Positions 1 through 6,163 of a DNA stretch of 6,610 bases are shown in pieces (the stretch's first letter is position 1; each line of letters starts with the position of its first letter). The stretch is from Patescibacteria group bacterium (GTDB lineage Bacteria; Patescibacteriota; Microgenomatia; UBA1400; MFAQ01). The position numbers and the translations under genes were made by a program. The notes beneath the pieces are model-generated. The model saw nothing but the letters and a program-made list of their open reading frames with translations. It made no database searches and had not been told where the DNA came from. The stretch is from NCBI GenBank assembly GCA_018819325.1, contig JAHJQJ010000046.1, positions 1 through 6,610 on the forward strand. Direction: 5' to 3'.

Positions 1-1
1 G

Positions 2-266
2 ATTCTCAAGTCTGTCAAGGATGCCAAAATGAAAAACACCCTTACTAATGAAGTTTGGGTTATGAGAACCGATCCTTCTAAAGATGTGGAAAACTTACTG
101 AAAAAACTAAATTTGTCGTACTAATTTGAGCAAGTCAGGAAGAATGAGTCTTGGCGGTGGACATGATAGAGCTGCTGGTGGAACCTTTGAGGAAAAAGTG
201 AGAGTAGAAAAATGTTTGAAAAAAATGCATGAGTGGATAGAAAAAAATTATCCAGTTTTAGGGTAA
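2..266 (+). pseudogene. DHH-family phosphoesterase, C-terminal DHHA1 end, 5' truncated by the window and frameshifted
   Basis: Two adjoining frames together read as the end of one protein. Frame 2 (2-124) gives a stretch ending VWVMRTDPSKDVENLLKKL then NLSY and a TAA. Frame 3 is open from 111 to the TAA at 264-266 and carries SGRMSLGGGHDRAAGGTF. GGGH.RAAG is the substrate-binding signature of the DHHA1 domain found at the C-terminus of DHH phosphoesterases such as NrnA-type oligoribonucleases. The catalytic DHH half would lie upstream of the window. Frame 3 has a stop at 108-110, so the switch must fall between 111 and 124; skipping one base there joins the parts. It could be a real pseudogene, a sequence error or, less likely, a recoding site. 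The DHHA1 family call is fairly secure; the exact enzyme (nanoRNase, PAP phosphatase, RecJ-like) is not. The stop lies 3 bases from the convergent stop at 270. Confidence 0.72.
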
Positions 267-269
267 CGT

Positions 270-887
270 TTAAGGCTTAATTACTTTAGGAATTATTGCT
301 TCGTAAAGATAAACAGCTAAGATTCCATTTGCGTCTATTAAGGTTCTCCCTTTCTGATAAACATAACTCTTGTACTTCTTTAGGTTTAGGAATTTTTCTA
401 CCTGCCCACTTTCAATTAGATGGTTAATTTCTCTCTGAGCGTCTAATCCAGTTGACGGTTTTTGCCCTTTTAGCCAGTTAACTAAATCGTCTTCTTTATC
501 TGTAACTTGCTTAATAATCCCTGGTTGTTTGACAAAATGTTTATATTGTGGTTTTAAAACAATTGGGCTCATACTTTTACTAAATGGTGATATTCTGTGC
601 TCAAAACTAACGGATGTGTATTTTACCCTTAAGAATGTTTGTAGTTCTACAACAGCGTGATTTAGTTTTTGAATAGCTTTGGTTAGTGGATTAATTTTAC
701 TATCAATTTTTCTGACTAATAAAAGATATCCTATGAAACCGAAAATTAATAGTGGAACGACAGCCTCTTTGGTTAAACCCAAGTAATCAAGGAGACCTAA
801 AACAATCTGTAATCCATCCATCTTAACTAAATAGTACCACACAAAATCGACTAGTATGCCGACGAACAAGATATAGAGATGTTGCAA
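270..887 (-). CDS. Hypothetical membrane-anchored protein (unrecognised family)
   Basis: I do not recognise this 205-residue protein. Hydrophobic segments at about residues 3-20 and 42-58 look like two membrane helices, with a third weakly hydrophobic patch at 26-37. Residues 62-88 have spaced Ile/Leu (KINPLTKAIQKLNHAVVEL) and could form a short coiled coil. The remaining C-terminal part of about 115 residues is soluble-looking and basic, and ends in a hydrophobic stretch, GILAVYLYEAIIPKVI. The start is uncertain. The frame opens after a TAA at 924-926, and the first usable codon is TTG at 887. An ATG at 821 (residue 23) would remove the first helix. No Shine-Dalgarno is visible at either. 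It lies 47 bases downstream of the bL25 stop in the same direction, so it could be the tail gene of that transcript. It ends tail-to-tail with the DHH gene. Confidence 0.6.
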   Translation of the reverse strand: MQHLYILFVGILVDFVWYYLVKMDGLQIVLGLLDYLGLTKEAVVPLLIFGFIGYLLLVRKIDSKINPLTKAIQKLNHAVVELQTFLRVKYTSVSFEHRISPFSKSMSPIVLKPQYKHFVKQPGIIKQVTDKEDDLVNWLKGQKPSTGLDAQREINHLIESGQVEKFLNLKKYKSYVYQKGRTLIDANGILAVYLYEAIIPKVIKP

Positions 888-934
888 AGAATGATTTTGA
901 TGATTGATGAGGATCTGAAACGATTAAGATAATT

Positions 935-1657
935 TTATTTTTTGGGTTCTGGTTTGGTTTCTGAGGGCTCTTTCTGATCTTCTGGTTTGGTTTCTTTGGC
1001 TTCGGCTGATTCTTCTGGTTTGGCGTCGCCCTCTGCAGGCTTAGCTTCTTCGCCTTCGACTGGTTCTTCTTCCTCTACCGGGGCTTCTATTATTTCTTCT
1101 TCTTTTTGGGCTTGAATTTGAACAACAACTGTTTCTTTGTCTTGAATAATATCGGCGCCTTTGAAGGCTTTGGTGTCTGAGATTTTTAAGCTATCCCCTA
1201 TCTCTGTAAGACCTGAGAGGTCGAAGTCTATAGATTCTGGAATGCTGGTAGGTAGCGCTTCTACCTCTAGTTCTTTTAGAGTTTGAACTAGCACGGCGCC
1301 ATCTTTGACCGCAGGGCTTTCCCCTATTAGGTTCACAGGTACGTTAACGGTAACTTTTTTGGTTAGATCTACTTGGTAGAGGTCTGCGTGTAGGTATTTG
1401 GAAGTTACTGGATGTACTTGAATGTTTGATATTAAAACTGGAAGTTCTTTATCAGCACCTGTTTCAACATAGACAAGATTAGTCTCACCAGCTTTTTTGA
1501 AGGTATCTGTAAAATCTTTTGTTTTGACTTGAAGAGACTGGCTCTTTACACCTTTACCAAAAAGATTAACAGGAAGAATACCTTGTGATCTTAGAGACTT
1601 AACTTTTCTGCCTAGAATTTTTCTTTTGTCTGCTTTTAGGGTTATTTTAGTGGCCAT
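935..1657 (-). CDS. rplY: 50S ribosomal protein bL25, long Ctc form with acidic tail
   Basis: bL25 binds 5S rRNA in the large ribosomal subunit; the long form is also called general stress protein Ctc. The N-terminal 5S-binding domain spans about residues 4-94, with family signatures ILGRKVKSLRSQGILPVNLFGKG and IQVHPVTSKYLHADLYQVD. The second beta domain spans about 98-185, including VPVNLIGESPAVKDGAVL and the typical LKELEVEALPTSIPESIDFDLSGL. Residues 186-240 are a Glu/Pro/Lys low-complexity tail, common at variable length in this family. Starting at the ATG gives the normal N-terminus. No Shine-Dalgarno lies at normal spacing: a GGTAGGG is about 16 bases upstream, and a TAAAAT hexamer 10 bases upstream could be an internal -10 box. 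The gap to the DUF4012 stop is 22 bases, so cotranscription is likely. The length of 240 residues fits two-domain Ctc plus tail. Confidence 0.95.
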   Translation of the reverse strand: MATKITLKADKRKILGRKVKSLRSQGILPVNLFGKGVKSQSLQVKTKDFTDTFKKAGETNLVYVETGADKELPVLISNIQVHPVTSKYLHADLYQVDLTKKVTVNVPVNLIGESPAVKDGAVLVQTLKELEVEALPTSIPESIDFDLSGLTEIGDSLKISDTKAFKGADIIQDKETVVVQIQAQKEEEIIEAPVEEEEPVEGEEAKPAEGDAKPEESAEAKETKPEDQKEPSETKPEPKK

Positions 1658-1679
1658 GATTTTAAGTATTTTACCCTAC

Positions 1680-4346
1680 CTAGAGCTGAGAAGCAAACTG
1701 TATACCAAAAATGGAGTTGATGTTTGAGCCCGTTAACGGTTGATAGATTATTTTTTCTGGACTAATGGTGGCCGATGAAGTTAAACTGGAAACAGTAAGG
1801 CTTGAAGGGTGATTTATAATGACCTGATTGTTTTGCATATTGGTACCTGGCTGGTGGTATGTTTTTAGAGAGTAGGCAAAATTTTGAGTATTGGTTGGAG
1901 ATACGATTCCTGGAACAATAAAGTTTATTTTTACTGAAACACTACCTTCTGGTTTGTGTGATAAAGGAATCTTAAATAAACTTAAGTCGTTGCTTACTTC
2001 TTTTTCTACTGTTATTTCCATTTTTTGATTGTTTTTTTCTAGGCTAATGAATTGGGCGTTTTGGTGAAGATAAATTTGATATAAAGCTTGATAGTCTCTG
2101 TTTATTTGATCTGGAATTGATTCGTATTTGTAATCTAATATAAACGAATGCATGATTGATTGATCTTGAATGGTTACTTGATGTTGTAGTTGACGTTCTT
2201 GATAATAGTTGAATGGAGCAACGCTTAGGTTGCTTTCTGCTAAAAAAGCGATATCTGAGAAACAGCCGTTTTGATTTAGTAGTGGATGACAGTTATCCTT
2301 GAATATATTACCAGCTAGTGAATAGTTTATTATTGAGCTTTCTTTAACTGGATCTTTAAACCAGACACGCAGGTTGTCTTGATTTAAAGTACTGATGACT
2401 GGTCTAACAAGATTGATTAAAGGAGTTGTTTGAGTTTGTAAATCAGCGACGATTTTTTCTAGTAAGGAGACTGTGATTTGGCTAGCTGTGTGATTTATAG
2501 CGCTGTTCGCTAGTTCCTGATGAAGTTGTTGTGTTGAACCAGTTTCTTTGTTCAAGTCTTCAAGTGTTTGAGTAGTTAGACCGATGATTAAATCTGGAGT
2601 AAAGTTAACTGAGTTTTTTAAGAATTTTTCTACCATAAGAGAGGTGGCAATAAAGTTGGGAGATATGTTGGAGTTGGTAAATGATAGGTTGGGTTGCCCG
2701 GTTAGGATCTCGATTATTGGTGTGGAAGGTATTGAGCCAACCATTTGCTGGTCAATTTGGCCGGGAGAAAGAATGCGAATGTTGATGATTTTTTGATTTT
2801 CTACGTTGGCTAAAACTAAAGCTCTAATGGTACCACCTGTACTTTTTAACTCGTTGCTGTCTTGTACCAGCAGAGCAAGGTACTGAGTCTTGGAATTTGC
2901 TAGTATACCTGAGAATGCCTCTAGTAGTTTTAGACTTTGAGCTGTTTGGTTTCTTAAAATATTTATTTTTTTGGCAAAATCTATATCTTTTAGCTTTTGA
3001 CTAAAAAAACTGGGGAGGGTGTGATTTTGAGAAATAATTTCTATTTGAGAAAGCTCTTGATGAATGGTTCTAAGTCTAGACTGAATTGCTGTGCTTATAT
3101 CTAGACTGGTGCTGATCCCTGATGGTGTGAATAGGTCGTGATAAAGATTGTTGGCTAGTTGATAGCTTTCGTTTATAGACTGAATGGTTAACTGAGAGTG
3201 TTTTAATAAACTTGAAAAGTTATTTATGTTAATGATTAGCTCTGGAGAAATAACTTTATATACTGGCAGTATATAGCGACTAACGTCCTCCCCTGCTTGA
3301 AGATATTTAGAAGCTGATTGAATATCCTTACTTACTTCTTCTGTATTACCTTTGTTTAGATAATCAAAGGAGTTTTTAGTTTTTTTTAAACTAGCACTTA
3401 AAAGAAGAGTGTAGATTAAACTAATTATTAAAAAGGCGGTAACGCTAATGGAAATTAGAATTACAGGAATGGATATGAGAAATTTTTTTTCAGTTTTGTG
3501 GAGATTGATTTTTTTTGGAGGCTTAATGTTTTTTACCTTTATTGGAGTTGAGTATTTTGTTATTGGTTTTTCGTTTACAAGTTTATAAATTTTTCTTTTT
3601 AAGCTTTCTTCGTTTGTGTCTGATGGTAACCATTTTAATAGAGCTCTAGACTCTGCCGAGGCGTTGAGGGTTGAAGCTAGCGGAATAATATCTTTTGCTG
3701 TGGTATCTATATTAAGCGTGGAGTCTGTTTTTTCTAATTCATCTTTTATTATGTAGGATAGTTCTAAATCTTTTATTGGATCCCCTATTATTGTTAGTTT
3801 TTGTCCAGCCATTCTTTCCAAGAAAAGTGATTTTAAAACTGCGGCGATTAAATCTTTTAGATTTAGTGGGTATATTAAGTTTTCTCCCTTTGAAGAAATC
3901 TTGATTTTTTTTGTAGTAGCTACTAATTGCATATCCTGTTCAAGTGAAAAAGTATTTCTGTTGTCTTTGTCTTGGAAGAGATCCTTAGTAAGAATGTATC
4001 TAAACCGTGGTGAGCCAGCTGATACTTGATTTAGTAGTTGAAAAGTTCTTTCTACCTCATCTTCTTGAATTTGGTTTTTGTGGATGTCAACTATGGCAAT
4101 TTTGCTTTGATGGTTTTTTGCTAGATCATAAAGATTGATAAGAGAAGTTGTGGTGTCTTGGTCTAATAAATTTCTTTGAAGAAAGAAAATCAGGTAATGT
4201 ATTTTATCTAGTTTTAGTTTATCTATTTCTGAGGGTAACGAGGTTTTAACGGTGACGTTGCTTGACAAAAGAATTTCTTTTACCAGCTGGACAATGTCTT
4301 GATTATTTGAGACCACTAGAAAAACTGGCTTATGGGCAGAAGTCAT
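1680..4346 (-). CDS. DUF4012 family membrane protein with degenerate N-terminal Rossmann/epimerase-like module
   Basis: This is an 888-residue single-pass protein. Residues 1-285 are soluble and alternate beta strands (VFLVVSN, HYLIFFL, KIAIVDI) with helices. LKDLIAAVLKSLFLERMAGQ near 163-182 resembles the C-terminal part of extended short-chain dehydrogenases. No GxxGxxG or YxxxK is visible, so I infer a worn-out Rossmann fold rather than an enzyme. A membrane helix spans about 289-317. The outer part begins with a helical linker (320-480), then the DUF4012 core from about 486, with QYLALLVQDSNELKSTGG closely matching the family's N.EL..TGG signature. The ESNLSVAPFNYYQERQ stretch near 704-719 matches the later conserved block. 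Cys686 and Cys695 could form a disulfide. The function of DUF4012 is unknown; it is often found near surface polysaccharide genes, and here an O-antigen ligase-like gene is close by. The start is an ATG at 4346 with no Shine-Dalgarno. Confidence 0.85.
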   Translation of the reverse strand: MTSAHKPVFLVVSNNQDIVQLVKEILLSSNVTVKTSLPSEIDKLKLDKIHYLIFFLQRNLLDQDTTTSLINLYDLAKNHQSKIAIVDIHKNQIQEDEVERTFQLLNQVSAGSPRFRYILTKDLFQDKDNRNTFSLEQDMQLVATTKKIKISSKGENLIYPLNLKDLIAAVLKSLFLERMAGQKLTIIGDPIKDLELSYIIKDELEKTDSTLNIDTTAKDIIPLASTLNASAESRALLKWLPSDTNEESLKRKIYKLVNEKPITKYSTPIKVKNIKPPKKINLHKTEKKFLISIPVILISISVTAFLIISLIYTLLLSASLKKTKNSFDYLNKGNTEEVSKDIQSASKYLQAGEDVSRYILPVYKVISPELIININNFSSLLKHSQLTIQSINESYQLANNLYHDLFTPSGISTSLDISTAIQSRLRTIHQELSQIEIISQNHTLPSFFSQKLKDIDFAKKINILRNQTAQSLKLLEAFSGILANSKTQYLALLVQDSNELKSTGGTIRALVLANVENQKIINIRILSPGQIDQQMVGSIPSTPIIEILTGQPNLSFTNSNISPNFIATSLMVEKFLKNSVNFTPDLIIGLTTQTLEDLNKETGSTQQLHQELANSAINHTASQITVSLLEKIVADLQTQTTPLINLVRPVISTLNQDNLRVWFKDPVKESSIINYSLAGNIFKDNCHPLLNQNGCFSDIAFLAESNLSVAPFNYYQERQLQHQVTIQDQSIMHSFILDYKYESIPDQINRDYQALYQIYLHQNAQFISLEKNNQKMEITVEKEVSNDLSLFKIPLSHKPEGSVSVKINFIVPGIVSPTNTQNFAYSLKTYHQPGTNMQNNQVIINHPSSLTVSSLTSSATISPEKIIYQPLTGSNINSIFGIQFASQL

Positions 4347-4352
4347 AAGTAG

Positions 4353-4358
4353 AGTATA
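4353..4358 (-). promoter_or_regulatory. Putative -10 box TATACT of the DUF4012 gene (leaderless)
   Basis: TATACT (minus strand) ends exactly 6 bases before the ATG at 4346, which would put the transcript start at or next to the A of ATG. No good -35 lies at 16-18 bases; TTGTCC is only 13 bases away. An alternative pair is TTGTCA (4385-4390) with a 17-base spacer to TCTAAA (4362-4367), where the palindromic repeat would form the -35 end and most of the spacer. No Shine-Dalgarno precedes the start, consistent with leaderless initiation. Confidence 0.4.
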
Positions 4359-4365
4359 GCGTTTA

Positions 4366-4388
4366 GATTCTGGACAAGCCAGAATGAC
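4366..4388 (+). repeat. REP-like palindromic repeat, copy R1
   Basis: The left arm ATTCTGG (4367-4373), loop ACAAG and right arm CCAGAAT (4379-4385) make a perfect 7-bp stem. It is preceded by G and followed by GAC, as in the other copies. The loop ACAAG is identical to that of the copy at 6132-6156. It lies 7 bases upstream of the TATACT box of the DUF4012 gene. No T-run follows it on either strand, so it is not a standard Rho-independent terminator. Confidence 0.7.
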
Positions 4389-4548
4389 AATTGTTGGTTA
4401 TGACGTTTTTGGAATTGAGAATTTAGGTTTAGATAATAAATATTTTTATGCTTGTTAATTTGTGTTTTTGTTCTTACGTAGCTCACATGAAAACCTAGGT
4501 TCAAAGGGAACATTAGTTTTCCACAAGGAAATTAGATAAAAAAAATAT
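4389..4548. other. Gene-free gap between RNase HI and the DUF4012 gene
   Basis: There is no open frame of note here. It holds a nested inverted repeat at 4489-4521. There is also a run of eight T on the minus strand (4538-4545) just after the RNase HI stop. That T-run has no GC-rich hairpin before it, so termination there is doubtful. The rest is AT-rich sequence without a recognisable site. Confidence 0.4.
4489..4521. repeat. Nested inverted repeat in the intergenic gap
   Basis: Outer arms GAAAAC (4489-4494) and GTTTTC (4516-4521) enclose inner arms GTTC (4499-4502) and GAAC (4508-4511), around the loop AAAGG. The two pairs are separated by unpaired CTAG and ATTA of equal length, so the whole is symmetric. 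It could be a weak RNA hairpin or a protein-binding dyad. It does not share the plan of the four REP-like copies, and no T-run follows directly. Confidence 0.35.
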
Positions 4549-4962
4549 TTATTTGGAGTGTGTATCTAAGGCCTGATTTACAAGCGCGTCGGCAAGTTTG
4601 TTTTGTTCGCGAGGAATGTAATGAAAACTTATTTGAGAAGATTTTAGTTGCCTAAGCAACTGATGAGCTTGAAGAGCAAGGGTTTGAAGATGGGGTTGTT
4701 TTACTTTGTATTCTCCTTTGATTTGTTTTACTACTAGCTCTGAATCTAAATAAAAGTTTATTTGTTTGGCTTGGATATTATTTTTTACTAGATACTCTAA
4801 GGCTTTGATGGGGGCTGTGTATTCTGCTACGTTGTTGGTTGTTTCGCCGATGGGTTCAGAGAGCTGGAAAAGAGGGTGCGCGTAAACGCCAATGGCGGCG
4901 GGGCCGGGGTTGCCACGAGAGCCACCGTCGGTGTAGATGTTTAGATTATTTATTTTTTGCAT
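4549..4962 (-). CDS. rnhA: Ribonuclease HI, short form
   Basis: RNase HI cuts the RNA strand of RNA-DNA hybrids in the cytoplasm, removing R-loops and primers. All four metal-binding acidic residues of the family are visible: Asp12 in YTDGGSRGNPG, Glu47 in NNVAEYTAPIKAL, Asp73 in FYLDSELVVKQI, and Asp125 in PREQNKLADALVNQAL. The protein has 137 residues, against about 155 for the E. coli enzyme. Between Asp73 and the C-terminal motif it has the compact KGEYKVKQPHLQ form and lacks the basic protrusion of E. coli RNase HI. This matches the short bacterial/archaeal-type family. The ATG at 4962 fits the expected N-terminus and lies inside the last codons of the ligase-like gene, a 17-base overlap. 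No Shine-Dalgarno is seen; a TATACA hexamer sits 6 bases upstream. Confidence 0.93.
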   Translation of the reverse strand: MQKINNLNIYTDGGSRGNPGPAAIGVYAHPLFQLSEPIGETTNNVAEYTAPIKALEYLVKNNIQAKQINFYLDSELVVKQIKGEYKVKQPHLQTLALQAHQLLRQLKSSQISFHYIPREQNKLADALVNQALDTHSK

Positions 4963-6106
4963 TTGATTTGTATAGATTCCCGCCTGCGCGGGAATGACGG
5001 TGAGAGATTAGGGCGAGGGCGAGGATTAGTATAAGTTGATTTTGAGGTAATGTCCACCAGTAATGATCAACGGCGCCTGTTAGAGCAACTACGAACAATA
5101 TTTGAATTAGTAAAGGATTTTCGGATTTTTTTATAATAGTTGCTAATAGCACTAGTCCAAAAATTCCTAATTCACTAAGCATTAATAAGGGTAGGCTGTG
5201 GACTGGTTGAAGTGAGGAGTGGCTTAAGTAAGAAGGGCTAAGGTGTTTTGCTAGTGAAGGAATAAAGGCTCTTAGGCCGGTGCCGGTAAAGAAGTTTTGT
5301 TTAATAATTTCTAGTGTTGGGTAACCCATGTAAGCTCTGGTTAGAAAAGAATCACCTGGTATGTAGTTGATGTTGGTAAAGATGACCAGAAGAGGAAGAA
5401 GTCCAGCTAGTAGGGCAACAACAATGGTTTTTCTTAAGATTTTAATATTTTTAATCTGAAGAAAAATTAGAGTAAGAATAGCGGCTTTAGAGAAGGTGAG
5501 GACGATTGCGACCGAGATAAGTGCTTTAATTGGTTTTGACCATTTTTGAATTACTAGGACTATTAATAGGTAACCGGCTAGAGAGTTGGGGTGTGAAAAT
5601 ATAGAGTAGGGGCGGATTATTATTCCTAGATTGGTTAGGTTTAATTTGGCTATGTTGGGAGTGTAGAAGTTAAAGGCGCGTTCACCCAATAAATATAACG
5701 GGCCACCAATGGATTTTTGTAAATATAGTTGAACAAACTGAATTAGAATAACAAGAATTGTTGAGGCTAGTAGGGGAGTATAAATAAGCTTTTTGAGGTT
5801 ACGAACCTCTAACAGAGAAAGGAATAATAGTAAATATAGGAATAACTTGCTCCAGAAGAATAGACTTAGTAAAGGTTGGGTGGAGAAGAAAATATTTATG
5901 ATAATTAAAATAAAAAATAATGGATTTATAGCTGGCTTTTTCCAAGAGAAGATTAAGTAAACAATCAAGATTAGGTCGGTTAAATAAATGGTGGGGGATA
6001 GATAGTCGATTTTGAAACCTGCAACATAACTAAAGTCTGGCCAGAAGTGAAGACCTAGTTGGGTGGGGATTAGAAATATTAACAACCAGAAAATTATTTT
6101 CTTCAT
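4946..6106 (-). CDS. O-antigen ligase / Wzy polymerase-like polytopic membrane protein
   Basis: Members of this family (Wzy_C/WaaL type) join or polymerise lipid-linked glycans on the outer face of the cytoplasmic membrane. The 386 residues form about ten or more hydrophobic helices. Family landmarks are visible: IRPYSIFSHPNSLAGY (Arg165, His172), the helix with TFSKAAILTL, then SFLTRAYMGYPTLEIIKQ (Arg257), the GTGLRAF turn, and LQPVHSLPLLMLSELGIFG (His303, Glu312). That Arg/His pattern in and around a large outer loop matches known ligases. A late AVDHYWWTLPQNQL motif (His348) precedes the last helix. The substrate cannot be told; ligase and polymerase look alike. The C-terminal tail after about residue 368 (SHRHSRAGGNLYKSNAKNK) is partly written by repeat R2 and is probably an added extension. 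The start is an ATG at 6106 with no Shine-Dalgarno. The gene overlaps rnhA by 17 bases. Confidence 0.88.
   Translation of the reverse strand: MKKIIFWLLIFLIPTQLGLHFWPDFSYVAGFKIDYLSPTIYLTDLILIVYLIFSWKKPAINPLFFILIIINIFFSTQPLLSLFFWSKLFLYLLLFLSLLEVRNLKKLIYTPLLASTILVILIQFVQLYLQKSIGGPLYLLGERAFNFYTPNIAKLNLTNLGIIIRPYSIFSHPNSLAGYLLIVLVIQKWSKPIKALISVAIVLTFSKAAILTLIFLQIKNIKILRKTIVVALLAGLLPLLVIFTNINYIPGDSFLTRAYMGYPTLEIIKQNFFTGTGLRAFIPSLAKHLSPSYLSHSSLQPVHSLPLLMLSELGIFGLVLLATIIKKSENPLLIQILFVVALTGAVDHYWWTLPQNQLILILALALISHRHSRAGGNLYKSNAKNK
4969..4974 (-). promoter_or_regulatory. Putative -10 box TATACA of rnhA (leaderless)
   Basis: TATACA ends 6 bases before the rnhA ATG, the same spacing as TATACT before the DUF4012 gene and TATCCT before the ligase gene. 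It touches palindrome R2 and lies within the 3' end of the ligase-like gene. No -35 match is evident, since that region is the repeat itself. Translational coupling through the overlap is an alternative way to express rnhA. Confidence 0.3.
4975..4998 (+). repeat. REP-like palindromic repeat, copy R2, inside the ligase C-terminus
   Basis: ATTCCCGC (4976-4983), loop CTGC and GCGGGAAT (4988-4995) form a perfect 8-bp GC-rich stem, preceded by G and followed by GAC. On the minus strand it is translated as RHSRAGGN, residues 370-377 of the ligase-like protein. It is much more GC-rich than its surroundings, which suggests a mobile or spreading element. A similar ATTCCC-GGGAAT plan is known from Neisseria dRS3 repeats, but I claim only similarity of pattern. 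Confidence 0.8.
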
Positions 6107-6111
6107 GATAC

Positions 6112-6117
6112 TAGGAT
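6112..6117 (-). promoter_or_regulatory. Putative -10 box TATCCT of the ligase-like gene (leaderless)
   Basis: TATCCT ends 6 bases before the ATG at 6106, with AGTATC between and no Shine-Dalgarno. A transcript starting at normal distance would begin at or next to the ATG. The inverted repeat pair R3/R4 begins 14 bases further upstream, and no clear -35 is seen. Confidence 0.35.
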
Positions 6118-6131
6118 AGCATTCTTGGATG

Positions 6132-6156
6132 GATCCTGAAACAAGTTCAGGATGAC
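6132..6156 (+). repeat. REP-like palindromic repeat, copy R3
   Basis: ATCCTGAA (6133-6140), loop ACAAG and TTCAGGAT (6146-6153) form a perfect 8-bp stem, preceded by G and followed by GAC. It has the same orientation on the plus strand as R1 and R2, and the same loop as R1. It lies between the dipeptidase remnant and the ligase-like gene. Confidence 0.8.
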
Positions 6157-6163
6157 TACTCTT

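Noticed and set aside
144..266. A separate 40-residue small protein beginning at ATG 144
   Set aside because: It contains the GGGH.RAAG motif of DHHA1, and its frame is open upstream into sequence continuing the same domain, so it is the end of the broken DHH gene.
2584..2796. A 70-codon plus-strand open frame
   Set aside because: It lies wholly inside the DUF4012 gene on the other strand, resembles no protein I know, and has no start signal or context.
4353..4390. A standard promoter pairing TTGTCA with TATACT upstream of the DUF4012 gene
   Set aside because: The spacer would be 26 bases, too long for a sigma70-type promoter; TTGTCC to TATACT, at 13 bases, is too short.
4495..4521. A tRNA T-arm (GGTTCAAAGG next to a CCA)
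   Set aside because: The flanking bases do not pair as a T-stem, and no anticodon arm or acceptor stem can be drawn around it.
4538..4548. A Rho-independent terminator after rnhA
   Set aside because: The minus-strand T8 run is present, but no GC-rich hairpin precedes it; only AT-rich self-complementary sequence is seen.
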